Part shown: positions 35,313 to 46,375 of the stretch, in pieces
How positions within the stretch are numbered: position 1 is the stretch's first letter
How the letters are laid out: every line of letters starts with the position of its first letter
Assembly: GCA_021014325.1 (NCBI GenBank)
Contig: CM037469.1
Span: 17,631,701 to 17,695,700, forward strand
Length of the DNA stretch: 64,000 nucleotides
Origin: Plazaster borealis
Taxonomy: Eukaryota > Echinodermata > Asteroidea > Forcipulatida > Labidiasteridae
Direction of reading: 5' to 3'
The notes under the pieces: model-generated
What the model was told of the DNA's origin: nothing
Databases searched by the model: none
What the model saw: the letters and a program-made list of their open reading frames with translations, nothing else
Translations under genes and position numbers: made by a program

Positions 35313-38300
35313 GAACCAGTTGCACCAATTTGATTATCAATTAAGCATTGCGGAATATTTACTCTGGTTCTGCATAAAACTACGACTCCTGGATTGTTAA
35401 CAAAGAAATATCCCACCTCAAACAGGCAGCTATCATTTATATACGACTCTTTTTAATCCATAAGTCTTATTCTTCAGCCGAACAAGAACTTAAAAGCTGG
35501 CAAAAAGTGGGTTAGAAATTATCAATTACCTCGAAAGTAATTGCGGTTGTGAAATATTTGATCAAAAGCAACTAAAGAATCACTGATAAGAAGAACCAAA
35601 ACAAAGAAATGAATGCAATTAAACCAGAGCTAGCGAGGTTCCATATTTAAGACAAAAACTATTGAATCCCGCTAAGGATATTCACATCTCAATCTCAGGC
35701 AATTGAATGTGATAGCAGATAATAATTAAAACCAGAAAGCCTTTTAAACTAATATATCATTAGATTTAGGTAAAAGTGTCATTTTGGGTGAGCCAACTTG
35801 CGTATCTCAACGGTATTACAATCTATTTGTATACAATCGTCTAGGACCAAGACGCCCCGCGTTGGATGTGTCAAGGTTACCGGCTACGAATATCCATGTC
35901 TTACACACAAGGAGCCATACTCAAAGATTACCGACTTATTATTAACGTTCAATAAACAAAAATGGCTGAATAAGTCAATCTGAGTTTACCCAGGAGAGCA
36001 GCACCCCCTACGAGAAGTTCACACACCCAACATCAGACAGATACAAACTTGTAATTGCGTCAACACGCCACCCTTCCTCTCACGTGAAGGGGGGGGGGCC
36101 TCACACCTATCCACTACCCTGAAACACACCAAGTAATCGCCCACCATTTGTCTTGGGATTGTAAGATTTACGAGGCATAAACACAGAGTTGTTGGGTGTC
36201 GCGTCGTATTGGTTTAATTGGTTACTGGTATATGGGTTGAGGTTGACGATATATCTACTAGATTGTCCTTTTCGTATTTGACACATGTGGCCAAAGTGAC
36301 AGTCGTTTCTCTGCTGTGACCATAGAGCAAGGAGAGTGACGCTTGTCAACTGTACATATATACCTTGATTTGCCAAAATTGGCATTTTTATTCCAGTTAA
36401 CAGCACGTTAAAACTTTAAAGCCTCCGCACCCATTCATTAGTAATTAACTTTAATTGAGAAGAGTATTGTTCTACCATAAAGCAAGAGTTTTATTAGTTA
36501 ATTTACGATCCCGATGACTTGTGAAGCATCTATGTTGAAACAAGAACTGGGATTACCATTGAGTTTAAAAGCTCAGAATAAAGATCTTCCAAAAAGTACA
36601 TTTTAGCAGAGAACTATGTCCGCTTAAAATGTTCTTCTCAGGACAAATCATGAGGGAATATTCTTCTGATAACAACATAAGAAAACATGACAAAATAGTG
36701 CGTTTACAGCAGTGAAAACTGTTGCTCTAATTTGTGTCATTTTTTTCTGGTGTAACATTGTTTTAGTTCTTCATTTCGTCGCTGAAAACTTTCCGTTGTG
36801 TTTCTTGCCAGCGTTAAAGTCTACTATCAATTGCCACAAACTAAGGTATAAAAAAATTTAAACAGGAAAAAAAGTATTATAAAAAAGAAGAAATAAACAG
36901 AAAGACAAAAAAATCAGCATTTTGTAAACGGAAGTGTCGTGAATGAATAAAACTACAATCATATTTTAGGTCGATTGACTTTCAGCAAAGACCTTTTTAC
37001 TTTGTGGTCAGATTTTCAGATTAAAAGCACATCACAAAAAAAAAGAAAAAAACCCGCAAAACTGTTATATTTGTAGTCACTGATCATTCATAAATAATTG
37101 AATTATTTTTGTAGTGTTATTTTTTTATGAAGCACCATGAATCGTATGGATTGTGGGTTAACCTTTGTAGAACCAGCACCATCATTGTCTCCCCAAACCA
37201 CCGTAAAACTATATCCCATTTATACTTTAAAAAAAACCCAATGATCGCACCCTCTGCCATGTAAACTCTCCCTTGTCTCATTTGAGGCAGTTTCAACTTT
37301 GGATATTGCATCTCTATATACCACAATGTAATTTTGTTTCATCCCCCGGCAATTAAGAACTAGGTCAAGTGATAATGATGCATATGAAAGCAAAAACTTC
37401 ATAATTTTTGTTTTAAAAGCACAGCCAAACTTTGTCAATCGTTCCAACAATGGAAAGTTTAACTTGTGACAGCAGTTTCACCCTCTAGAGTCAACCACTA
37501 AAGAAGGTACAAAAGTTAATTAATATACTGTTACAACAACGATCCATTTTGCTTCGTGGCTTGTTACAATTTAATCACGTTATTCCGTAAAGTGAAGTCA
37601 ATTTTAAGTAATTTGAGAAATAATTTTACCGCATGAAAACGTCTTTTTTTCTCTCTCTCTACCAGCTTCGACGAAACACCATTTCATTATTACGAAAGAG
37701 CCTCTATAAGCCATCACTGTTACAATCAACCGTCAATAAATGGATTAAAGTAAAAAATTCAGACTTTATTAGAAAAAGGGTCCCCCACGCATTGATTAAA
37801 AAAAATGAAGAATAATCTGCCGTTGAAGCAGAATTCCTAAGAAATTGCAACTTCTGAGAATTGACTGTCATTTTGAAAAGAGAAAGAGCAACTCGTGTGG
37901 GAGGTTTTACAACAACTTCCGCTGCCTTGTATGACGACTTAAAACGAGCGATGCTTTTTTCTTTCTTTTCTTCTCAGTGTTATTTTGTTTATTAATTTCT
38001 GAGATCATACTGCAGCGGCTCTGAATGCATTGTCTTGATTGTAATGTTAGCAATCCCCTTTTTTTGATCTACAGTAAGTAATCCCATTTAGTTGAGAAAA
38101 GTCTTACTGCCCAACACATCATGGGCAGGGGTAGAGACAATATGACATCCGCGCTGTACTCTACCGCAGCGGGACACCCGCCTACCCCCGCTGCCGTCAG
38201 CTACGGTAGACCCATACTCTCGATTACTGGCCAAACGCTACGGGTGCGAATCTCACAATGGAAGCCGAGACTATAGGAGCTCAATATCATGGTGTGCTGA

Positions 38301-39128
38301 CATGCATGATGTGAAATATATCTCCCTTGCTTTATAAAAAAGGGAAGTCTTTTCTCACACAGTATTTCAATTTGAAGAATGCTACAACTATACAACATTT
38401 TACTGACGACAAGTTTGAAAGTGTTTAGTACATGGAGGTGGAAACCGGTTAGATAGAGGGGCAAAATTAACACAAAACTCAACTTAAATACTGTATTGAA
38501 CCGGGGGCCGGGGGGGGGGGGCAAAACAAATGAAACTTTTTCAACACCATTCGTATTGAACAAGAATTTGCCCAAATTATTACATTTAGAAAAAAACTTT
38601 TTTCAAAGAGTTTTTTTTAGACGAAACAGGTTAATATTGGAAAATAATCAACACAGCTTTACTGCACTGCTAAATAATTTTACCATTCTCAATCAAAACT
38701 TTCTTTAACTTTTCCTGAACAAATATTTGCAGTAGTAACTTTTGAACAAAGGTTGAATCTCGCTGTGAGTCTTCCATTTTTGAGACTTTTGTAAACCGAA
38801 CCTAAAATAGTTTCATGTTGACGAAAAGGAATCAACGTTTTGAGATTTTCTGAACTCTACAGTGACTTTTATTTTACGAGACCTGGTAAGGTGATAGTTT
38901 GATAACTAAGAGTAAGGCAGCCCATGAACTTTGGATGAGTGCGTTTCCTGCATCATGGAAACTCAATAAGGCGAATAAATCACTCATTAATGTGGCTACC
39001 TAAAACATCAAATTTAGTGAAGGCAAAGATAGTGGTTGAACAAGTGAAACAAACACATACAATTAAACGTATATATTCACAGTTTGAAATTAATTGTTTG
39101 CAAGTGATGTTTTTATTTTTATTTTTAC
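35313..39128. other. zic intron, exon 1-proximal part, no recognised element
   Basis: Nearly 4 kb next to the donor without any dispersed element seen elsewhere, except G runs at about 36085-36094 and 38502-38520 and CT-rich sequence near 37648. Freedom from insertions may mean regulatory constraint, but this is inference. The frame of exon 1 continues 48 codons into the intron before a stop at 38980-38982. Confidence 0.4.
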
Positions 39129-40245
39129 CTGTATGGGTTCTCTTGTGGATCTTGAGGTTTTCCGACCGTGCGAAGACTTTGCCGCACCCAGGGAACGGGC
39201 AAGGGAAGGGTTTCTCACCCGTATGTACCCTGATGTGATTCACCAGCTTGTACTTCGCCTTAAAAGGCTTTTGTTCCCTCGGACAGTTTTGCCAAAAACA
39301 CGTGTGATTTGTCTGTTCCGGTCCCCCTACATGTTCCACAGTGATGTGAGTGACAATCTCGTGCATGGTGGTAAAGGTTTTATTACAGGGTTTCTTGGGT
39401 TCTGGCTGTTCCTGCTCGATCCAGAGACAGGACAGTTCCTGCTTGATCGGTTGTCGCATGTAGCGGAAGAACGCAGCGTGGCTGTGATGGGGCGCAATGT
39501 TCATATTCATATTCATGTTCATGTTCATGTGGTTATGGAGCTGTGGAGAAGTGAGGTAATCGGTACGGGGCCCGGTCATCGGGTTGAATTGATCGGCCCG
39601 CATGTCGCTGGGAAGCCCGATCCGCATCTGACTGTTCATGGACCCGCTGTGGCTCGACTGCTCGTGGAGTCCGGGGAAAATCACATGAGTTCCCGAGTTG
39701 TCCACCGAGTGATGGAGCGAGCCACCCCCGGGGAACATGCTGTGATGGCTGGCACCAGAGTTGGAGGAGTAGGATGGCTCGTGGGATGATAGACTACCTA
39801 GGGATGGGTGCATCCCAGAGCCTGGGAGAGGGTCCCGTCGTAGCAAGAAGTCTCGTCCCGTCGTGAAGGGCTGACTGGGGTAACCACTGACGCTTGGGTG
39901 TCCATGGGAGTGCGAGTGGGGGGCATAGCCATTAGATTGCGACCCGTAGTTGGCCTGGGAGGACACTATGGATGCCTCCCCCATGTGGGAGTGCTGAGGG
40001 CTAAGCTTAAGACCCCCCATGTGAGTTGTATCAGGCATCCCGTACGGATTCATGTTCAACGGCGGCATATTGGACTCCGAGCCGATGGCCTCTCCACCAT
40101 GACCGTGGTGAGCGTGAGGCGGCAGCCCAAAGCTCGGCATGCCGTTGTAGTTCTGGTGCGGGCCCACGTCGACGAAACGCAGGGCCGAGCTCCGTTTGAC
40201 CAAAGAGTGGTCCATGTACTGCGGGTGCAATGCTTCCGTACTCAT
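39129..40245 (-). CDS. zic: Zic-family transcription factor, coding exon 1 (N-terminus and fingers 1-3)
   Basis: First coding exon, 372 codons plus one base. The start ATG at 40245-40243 is the first in-frame ATG after a stop at 40311-40309. Visible in order: His/Gly/Ser/Met-rich N-terminal region; ZOC-type motif [10 protein letters not shown] at residues 128-137; FPGLHEQ at about 190-196; a Met-Asn dipeptide run at about 240-250; the conserved pre-finger segment [13 protein letters not shown] at 259-271; finger 1 (Cys273, Cys287, His300, His305), finger 2 (Cys316, Cys321, His337, His341) and finger 3 (Cys349, Cys354, His367, His371). Fingers 1 and 2 carry the Zic/Gli-type tandem Trp (275 and 318). 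The exon ends CATACAG|GT inside the finger 3-4 linker, phase 1, and joins exon 2 for a 533-residue protein. Known roles of the family are neural, muscle and left-right patterning. Confidence 0.97.
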
Positions 40246-40560
40246 CTCTCGCCGTAGGAATTTTGACGGTTCCCGATGTGCCAATGAAGGTCCCCTACTT
40301 GCGAATGACTAGTGAAAGCCGGAAAACGACACGTAAAAGTGTTGCCCCTTCGCGAGCAAAACTGAGCTTGTTAGACGCCCAGCGTGACTGAATTAGGTTT
40401 AATTATGCTTCCGCATGATTGGTCAGCATTGTGGTGAGTGACAGCTTGACGTCTGCTCCACCAATGAGATGAGGTAATTTGGGAGCCACGCATGCGTGTA
40501 ATGACTCGCACTTCAACGTTGGGTTGTCACTGTCTATTGTGTGTGTATATTACCAGACCC
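40246..40560 (-). promoter_or_regulatory. zic 5' flank, probable 5' UTR and proximal promoter
   Basis: Immediately upstream of the zic start. On the minus strand there is a CCAAT box (GACCAATCATGCGG, about 40411-40425) and a second CCAAT motif in the other orientation near 40461. No clear TATA box at a fitting distance. CpGs are frequent. The transcription start cannot be fixed, and an upstream non-coding exon is possible. Confidence 0.4.
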
Positions 40561-42444
40561 CACTACGGTTCCCTCTTGTTTTGTGTGGCAATTGAATCCA
40601 ATACTAAGCTCCCCTTCTTCTCACCCTTCTCTGCCCCCCCCCCTCATTCAAGATGACAACTAACTCCCTGTCGTAGAGGAAGATGCACTTATCACCGTCG
40701 TGACTTGTGTCATTAACAGTGAGAGATGAGGACGGGAGAGGATTCGGTGTAAACTTAGGAAATAGTTAAGTGAGCTACAGCCGCACAAGTTGAAGGAAAC
40801 ATACCAACTGGATCGGGACTGTGAAGACCATGAACATTTGTCACCTTTACTGTGACGGGGTCAGCCTTGAATGCACACCATGGGACAAGAGCTGTGTTGT
40901 TAATAGGCGAGGGGTTCGTTGGTGGCTACGGCTAGGCGCACACTTGTAACACATACTGCCCCGTGGCCTAGACCGTAAGCCAGGAGGGCACACAAGGTGT
41001 CCATGCGTGCTATGTCAATGAACACTGAACTATACCCCCCCTTTCACACACACCTAAAAATATCTACTGAAGTAATTAACGTTACGATAAAGCAATTTAC
41101 AGTTCTGTTTTCGAATCACTGGCCCCATTGAAGACGGCAACTCAAACATTGAAAAGTAACATAGCGACAACGGCCCGTTCCTCACTAAGCTCAAGCGGCC
41201 GAACGCAGACAAACTTGGCCCCAGCTCGCGGGAGCGGAGAGAACCCAGTGTAGCATGGCACTCCGGCACCAGTGCTCGTCCGGCATGCTTGCCTCGTTGG
41301 CAAAACTCAATGCGGCTGGCACGGCCCACTAGCACTGGTAAAATGCACAACAATTGGGTTGAATACCTAGTCGGATTTGTCGGGTTTGCAAGCGCACTAC
41401 CACTAGACTTCAAGGCTACACAGTTCTCCCCCACCGTCTGTCAACAGGCCCGTTTTGGGCCATTTCTTTTTTGATGAAAAAATGCAAAGTACACGCCGGA
41501 TTAGGTATGTTTCTCTGCACACATGTATCAACTGCCGGGAGAGAGAAAACAGAATACAAAACTCCGAATCAGCACACAGTGCGATTACCGGCTCTGCGGA
41601 CCGAACACGGGTTATACAAACACGAAAGACAAGACCTTTTCTTCGCTCCATGATTTGCTAGTATATTCCATGCAATGTAATAAATTATTCCCCCAACCGC
41701 TCTGCAGGGTTACGGGTAAATCACCCCCCCCCCATGGTCTAATGGGGGAAGGTTTTGTATTTGTCATAGCATAGTAGCAAGCGGGCCCCAGGCGTCCATA
41801 CATTACTTAAAGATGGATTTGAACATGTAGATTAAGATCAAGGTATCATTAGATCCATGAATAACATTATTTATCTGCGTAAACGTCCGGGGAGCACTTT
41901 ATAAGCCGGGGGAAAAAAATAGAGCATGAGATTCCAGGCGTCTACAGATTGCACGTCAGGGTAACAGTGAAGCGTGGTTCAACAAAAGACAGCTCCTATT
42001 CAACCCTGTACTTAGCTGTTGACTTCTAAAGTTGTTGGGTATTTGTGTTGATACATGCCGCAGGGGCTGTTGTAGCGGGGTTGGTATCAAGGGGGGCGGG
42101 GGGAGTCCCCGTCCCGTGGCCTCGCCCCCCCATCTCTAACCCACTCCATGTCCACCCCCTCTCGCTGTGAGAGTTGTTTACATAGACCTGGATTAATTAT
42201 TCCTGTTTGGGTGTTACGTCATGTTTTGATTGGCGTGTCTGGTACCAGCGTTAAGGCCGTATATCAATGAAGCGCAAGGCCTTTCGAGGCCTACGGGCAT
42301 TATTGGATGTTTTTTATTTATCAAAACCATTCTGGAAGCGCTCGACGGTGTGAACAAATCAATTTGCATTGCCACTACTACACGATTTCTTGGCGAATGT
42401 TTACAACCCAAACGGGTATGTGCAGCCATGTTGTTTTCCCCTAC
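40561..42444. other. zic upstream region, no gene recognised
   Basis: GC-richer than most of the window between 40900 and 42200, with C/G runs near 40637, 41727 and 42095. Overlapping frames on both strands at 41054-41803 match nothing I recognise. It may hold distal zic regulatory DNA. Confidence 0.4.
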
Positions 42445-42828
42445 TTAAAGGCACTGAACACGTTTGGTAATTGTCAAAGACCAGTGTTCCCACTTGGTGT
42501 ATCCCAACATATGCATAAAATAAACAGCCTGTGAAAATTTTGGCTCAATTGGTCATCGAAGTTGCAAGAAACTGATTAAAGAAAAAACCACCCTTGTTGT
42601 ACAAGTTTGTGTGCTTTCAGATAGAAATAAAAACTTCTTGCAAGAAGTTTTTATTACTTTAGTGAGAAATTACCTCTTATTCAAAAACTACGTACTTACT
42701 TTAGAGGGAGTCATTTCCTACAATGTTTTATACTATCAACAGCTCTCCGTTGCTTGTTACCAAGTAAGTTTTTATGCTAATATTTGTTTTGAGCCATTAG
42801 CCTACCAAACGTGTACGATACCTTTCAA
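42445..42828. mobile_element. TTAA-type MITE, family 1
   Basis: 384 bp, reverse orientation relative to 29409. Left TTAA intact, right end TTCAA. Central hairpin AAAAACTTCTTGCAAGAAG intact. Confidence 0.92.
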
Positions 42829-43024
42829 TCAGCGTATATACAGATTTACACACACCTTACATTTATAAAAATGGTTATTGGTGGACATCTTTCCCTGAAA
42901 TACTTTTGCCTGAAATTCTTTAGTTTTTGAGAAATGAGTAAAACAATTAATTTTCATTCCTCTGAACATTACACACAATGCAATATTTACGATGGATATT
43001 TCACTTAATTTTATACTTAAATTT

Positions 43025-43135
43025 AGGGTTGAACAACGACAAATTGATTGGGCGGGCCTTGAACCTAGCTGTGCCGTTAATCCGGAGGTCGCAGGTTCAA
43101 GTCTTGCTCTAGTCAATGTTTCCTTGTTCAACCCT
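43025..43135 (+). mobile_element. tRNA-derived SINE, copy 2, with inverted flanks
   Basis: Contains GTTAATCCGGAGGTCGCAGG and the B box GGTTCAAGTC, then CTCTAGTCAATG and CCTTGTTCAACCCT, as in the 12815 copy. The left side AGGGTTGAACAACGACAAAT is an inverted version of that tail, so the element is bounded by a 23-bp imperfect inverted repeat. Confidence 0.7.
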
Positions 43136-43822
43136 ACCCAGTCAGTTTCCCTTGTGGTTTATTACTTAATTTTGTATAATGATCAACTTGAAACTGGAAG
43201 AAAATGCAACAGGCCTACACAATAGGGAGTAACGTTGTTCCACGTGGGTTGTTTGTGCGTGTTTTGCAGTACAGCATGGATTTTTCAAACTCTACATTTT
43301 GCACTGGTAGATATTAATAATTGTATACCATCACAAAAAGCCTTTATCAAAATGTTTTACAAATCTGATCGTCGAGTGCCATGAGAAAACCCCCTTGAAT
43401 TAGAAATCAGTTACAGCATGGTTTATACAGAGCGGTAAACGCGAGTAGCTGGCCGTCAAAGTCATAACGAACGGGTGTACATCATTGTAATACTGACCAC
43501 GTCCGCCGCAATTACATGCTTCATAAAGTGTAATTTGGGAAAGGTAATGACATCGGAAGAGGGCATAAAACCATCTGGTGCAATTGAAACGGCTACTAAT
43601 TTCACTCGATTTGTGACTAATAATATAACTCGAGTCTTGTCCCTTCTCTCTCAAACTCTCTATGTGTTGTTGCTTACGTCCGAATTTTTGTCATGTGTGG
43701 GAGGATCTCTGGGGCTAAAAAGGGGGGGGGGGTTGCACACCGTAGACGGACGAGAATTAAAGGTGATTTGAGAGAGAAAAGTGGGGGGGGGGCGTTGGTG
43801 AGAATGCGGAGGCATATTCTGG
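43136..43822. other. no gene recognised
   Basis: Short G runs near 43719 and 43783. Open frames on both strands are not recognised. Confidence 0.5.
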
Positions 43823-44109
43823 TACACTGCACAAACTGGGGTGTTAACATTAACACCATGGGTGTTGTGACATAGATACCAACAAAAGAATCAGAATTTA
43901 CACCATAGGGTGTTACAATAACACTTATTTCTGCCAAAATAATTACATTGGTGTTATTTTAACAGCCTATGATATGAGGTTAACTTTGATTCTCTCTTCG
44001 GTATCTTTTATATCATGGAGGTAGAAATAGATCTACCTCCATGTTTATATGTAGGCCCTATGTGACAACACCCATTGTGTCAATTTTTAACCCCAGTTTT
44101 TGCAGTGTA
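43823..44109. mobile_element. palindromic TACACTGCA element, copy 1
   Basis: Ends TACACTGCACAAACTGGGGT and CCCAGTTTTTGCAGTGTA. The interior repeats GTGTTA/TAACAC motifs and GATTCTCTCTTCGGTATC, with the complementary GATACC...GAATC in the other arm. A 30-bp perfect-looking hairpin (CATGGAGGTAGA...TCTACCTCCATG) at 44013-44042 is absent from the other copy. Confidence 0.85.
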
Positions 44110-44918
44110 GGCATTGTATAGGGAACAGGGGGACGGAGGGTGGTGGTGGTGGGGGGCCGGGGGGGGGGGGTTCTTCCATTGCCGGAAGAGGATATTGGGC
44201 TAATGGTTTGCTAATTGTGTGGAGTGTGTGAAATAGTGAGTGAATGAAGGGAAGGAGGGGGCGGGACGAAAAAACGTGGCCTGAAGGGTGTGTACAATTT
44301 ACCGAATTGAAGACCGTTACCAAACTGGAACCCATATATTTCGGCAGCACTGTATATCTACAAAAAGTCATCAAAACACACACATTCTTGTAAGTGCAAT
44401 AAATGGGTTAGCCCTCAGGAAAACCCCCCTATATTTTCAAGCTGGGAAAACGATTCTAATAGGAAAAATAGATATTTATAAAATAACTGAGATATTTTCG
44501 CTCATCAGTCCACTGCGGCACATAACAGTATATTTGTTTGGGACAAATATGGTTCAAATATTATATCGCGTACTATTTTTTTTCGGCAGTCAACCGTCAG
44601 CCCCCATTTTACCCCAAGCCAACCCCCTCCTCCCGATGCCCTAACCCTACGAATCCCGTTCACACCAAAGGCCAGTGTTTGGTGTCCGACACACATTGTC
44701 CATACTGTCTTAGCTTAAAGTGTAAAAGTTGTTTACAAAAAACTTACTTTTAAGCAAGCAAAACTATTAGAATTCAAGAAACATGGAGACTCAAAGCCAC
44801 TCGACCAAGGCTCACACTAAAACCTATGCAGGGAACAATTTCATCCAGCAATTTTGCACAGCAAAATATTTAGACTGAGCATGTTGTGTGCAAACTGAAT
44901 GCTAATATTGAGTATCTG
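44110..44918. other. no gene recognised; G-rich tracts
   Basis: G-rich runs at 44136-44171 (GGTGGTGGTGGGGGG-like). The rest is AT-rich without a recognised frame. Confidence 0.5.
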
Positions 44919-45033
44919 CTGAAGACGATCAGAGCATACTGATCGAAACGTTGAGTTGTTAACCAACGGTTCTGTTCAGAACCAACTCTACTCATAAGAG
45001 ATATTCACATGGTGTTACCGCAAACCTCTCTTA
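44919..45033 (+). repeat. CTGAAGA...GAAACGTT hairpin repeat, long copy
   Basis: CTGAAGACGATCAG, loop AGCATA, CTGATCGAAACGTTGAG: a perfect 7-bp stem. A second perfect hairpin follows (GGTTCTGTTCAGAACC), then ACTCATAAGAGA and GTGTTACCGCAAACCTCTC. It includes the blocks found separately at 1328-1412. Confidence 0.75.
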
Positions 45034-45040
45034 GTTAATG

Positions 45041-45112
45041 AGTAGCAAATTATGATTTTTTAGTAGCAAATGGTGATTTTTCGTAGCAAATTATGATTGT
45101 TGAGTAGCAACT
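45041..45112. repeat. 21-bp tandem repeat
   Basis: GTAGCAAA(T/C)T(A/G) starts units near 45042, 45063, 45083 and 45104 with TGATTTTT spacers. Confidence 0.8.
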
Positions 45113-45763
45113 GCAACATTTTATTTAGAATACAAGGGAAATCGCTCACTGCTATTTATAACAAAAGTAGCATAATCACCCCCCCTCATTCTATTAAATC
45201 CTCATAAAGCTTTTTACTCAATCAGGTCCATGCATGTATACACTCCAATAGAAAGGTGTGATTTACTAGTACATTCACCCATGGTTTCATCTGGTCCATG
45301 TTCGTAGACACACGTTATGAGCCCGCTGGGGCTTATGTACCGGGACCCCATGACACTCAGGAACGGAAGTACTACTATTTTATCGGAGCCCTGTGACTGA
45401 AGTCAACCTGTTCGATGGTCTCAACTTGCCAGCAAGCTCTGGGTAAATCATACTGATCTGGGGATTGTTTACAAAAAACAAGTGAAGGAGAAATTGAGGG
45501 GAATTTTTTGTGTGAATGTTCTAGTAAAACCTGTCGGTTTTCACGTGGTTTGCAGTTAAGATGCATTGAAAAATGTTTCAATATCTTATATTGAACAATG
45601 ATGTTTTTATCCATACGTTTTGAACATCTAAGGGATGTTGTGGCAATGTTTAAGAAATTCTTTACAGTCAGACAAAAATCATCAATTTTTGCCAGAAAGC
45701 GCCGAGTCATCGGCTTTTGTGAAACTACTTTCTACTTGATGGAACTTGACACATCATCCTTAA

Positions 45764-46125
45764 TTAAAGGCATCGTACACATTTGGTAATTGGAACCTAT
45801 TGTTTGTTTCAAACCTATATAGTTGTAGATATAGTTGTAGCGTTTTTGAATTATTGCCGAAAATCTAGAGCGGTTATGTCCACGTATAGGAAGAAAAAAA
45901 TCTGCATTGGAATACACACTCTGAGAAGCGTTACGGTCGTAACGCTTCTCAGATTCAAATGTTTTGGGGGATAAAAAGTGATATATTTTTCCATAACCGC
46001 AGTACTTCGAAGTGAAAAGTTTTTTAAATGCATTATGCTATCCAAAGCTGATGTACCTCTTACCAAGTAAGTTTTTATTGCCATTAACTATCAGAGTCAT
46101 TACCAAACGTGTACGATGCCTTTAA
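45764..46125. mobile_element. TTAA-flanked MITE, family 2
   Basis: 362 bp with TTAA both ends and inverted termini AAGGCATCGTACACATTTGG / complement of CCAAACGTGTACGATGCCTT. The centre forms GAGAAGCGTTACGGTCGTAACGCTTCTC. Its termini look like family 1 while the interior is family 2. Confidence 0.9.
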
Positions 46126-46277
46126 CAATTGTTTATTTATCGTTAAACTTGAATCTTAGGGGGGGGGGGGACATCGCAAAGCATTTTATTTTATTTGATG
46201 CCACTATAAGAGGTCACCTGATCGTGTTTTAAAAAAGGACTTTTTATGTCGAGTCAGTACTGAAGTGTTATGGACTT

Positions 46278-46375
46278 AGGTATCGGGTCGTGTTGACCCC
46301 AAACCGGGTCATGCTGACCCAGAAATGGCTATGTCTCATATACCGACCCGTTTGGGGTCGATTCCAACCCAGTTG
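46278..46375. repeat. GGGTCA/TGACCC palindromic repeat
   Basis: Alternating GGGTC and GACCC motifs (ATCGGGTCGTGTTGACCCC, CCGGGTCATGCTGACCC). The same motif style occurs at 60425-60540 and 61068-61135. Confidence 0.65.

Larger units (their letters stand above)
23095..39128 (-). other. zic: zic intron, 16,034 bp
   Basis: Phase-1 intron in the linker between zinc fingers 3 and 4. Donor on the minus strand is CATACAG|GTAAAAAT (GT at 39128-39127), acceptor TTTTGCAG|GGGAG (AG at 23096-23095). The donor departs from the GTAAGT consensus. It holds at least eight short mobile elements, tandem repeats and simple repeats annotated separately. Its size fits a developmental gene with intronic enhancers, but no enhancer can be proven from one sequence. 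Confidence 0.93.

Noticed and set aside
39094..40257. Long plus-strand frames of 119 and 231 codons opposite zic exon 1
   Set aside because: Shadow frames of a GC-rich coding exon; the minus-strand frame carries the Zic domains.
40243..40284. Longer zic N-terminus starting at 40284
   Set aside because: The codon there is TTG, not ATG; the first in-frame ATG is at 40245.
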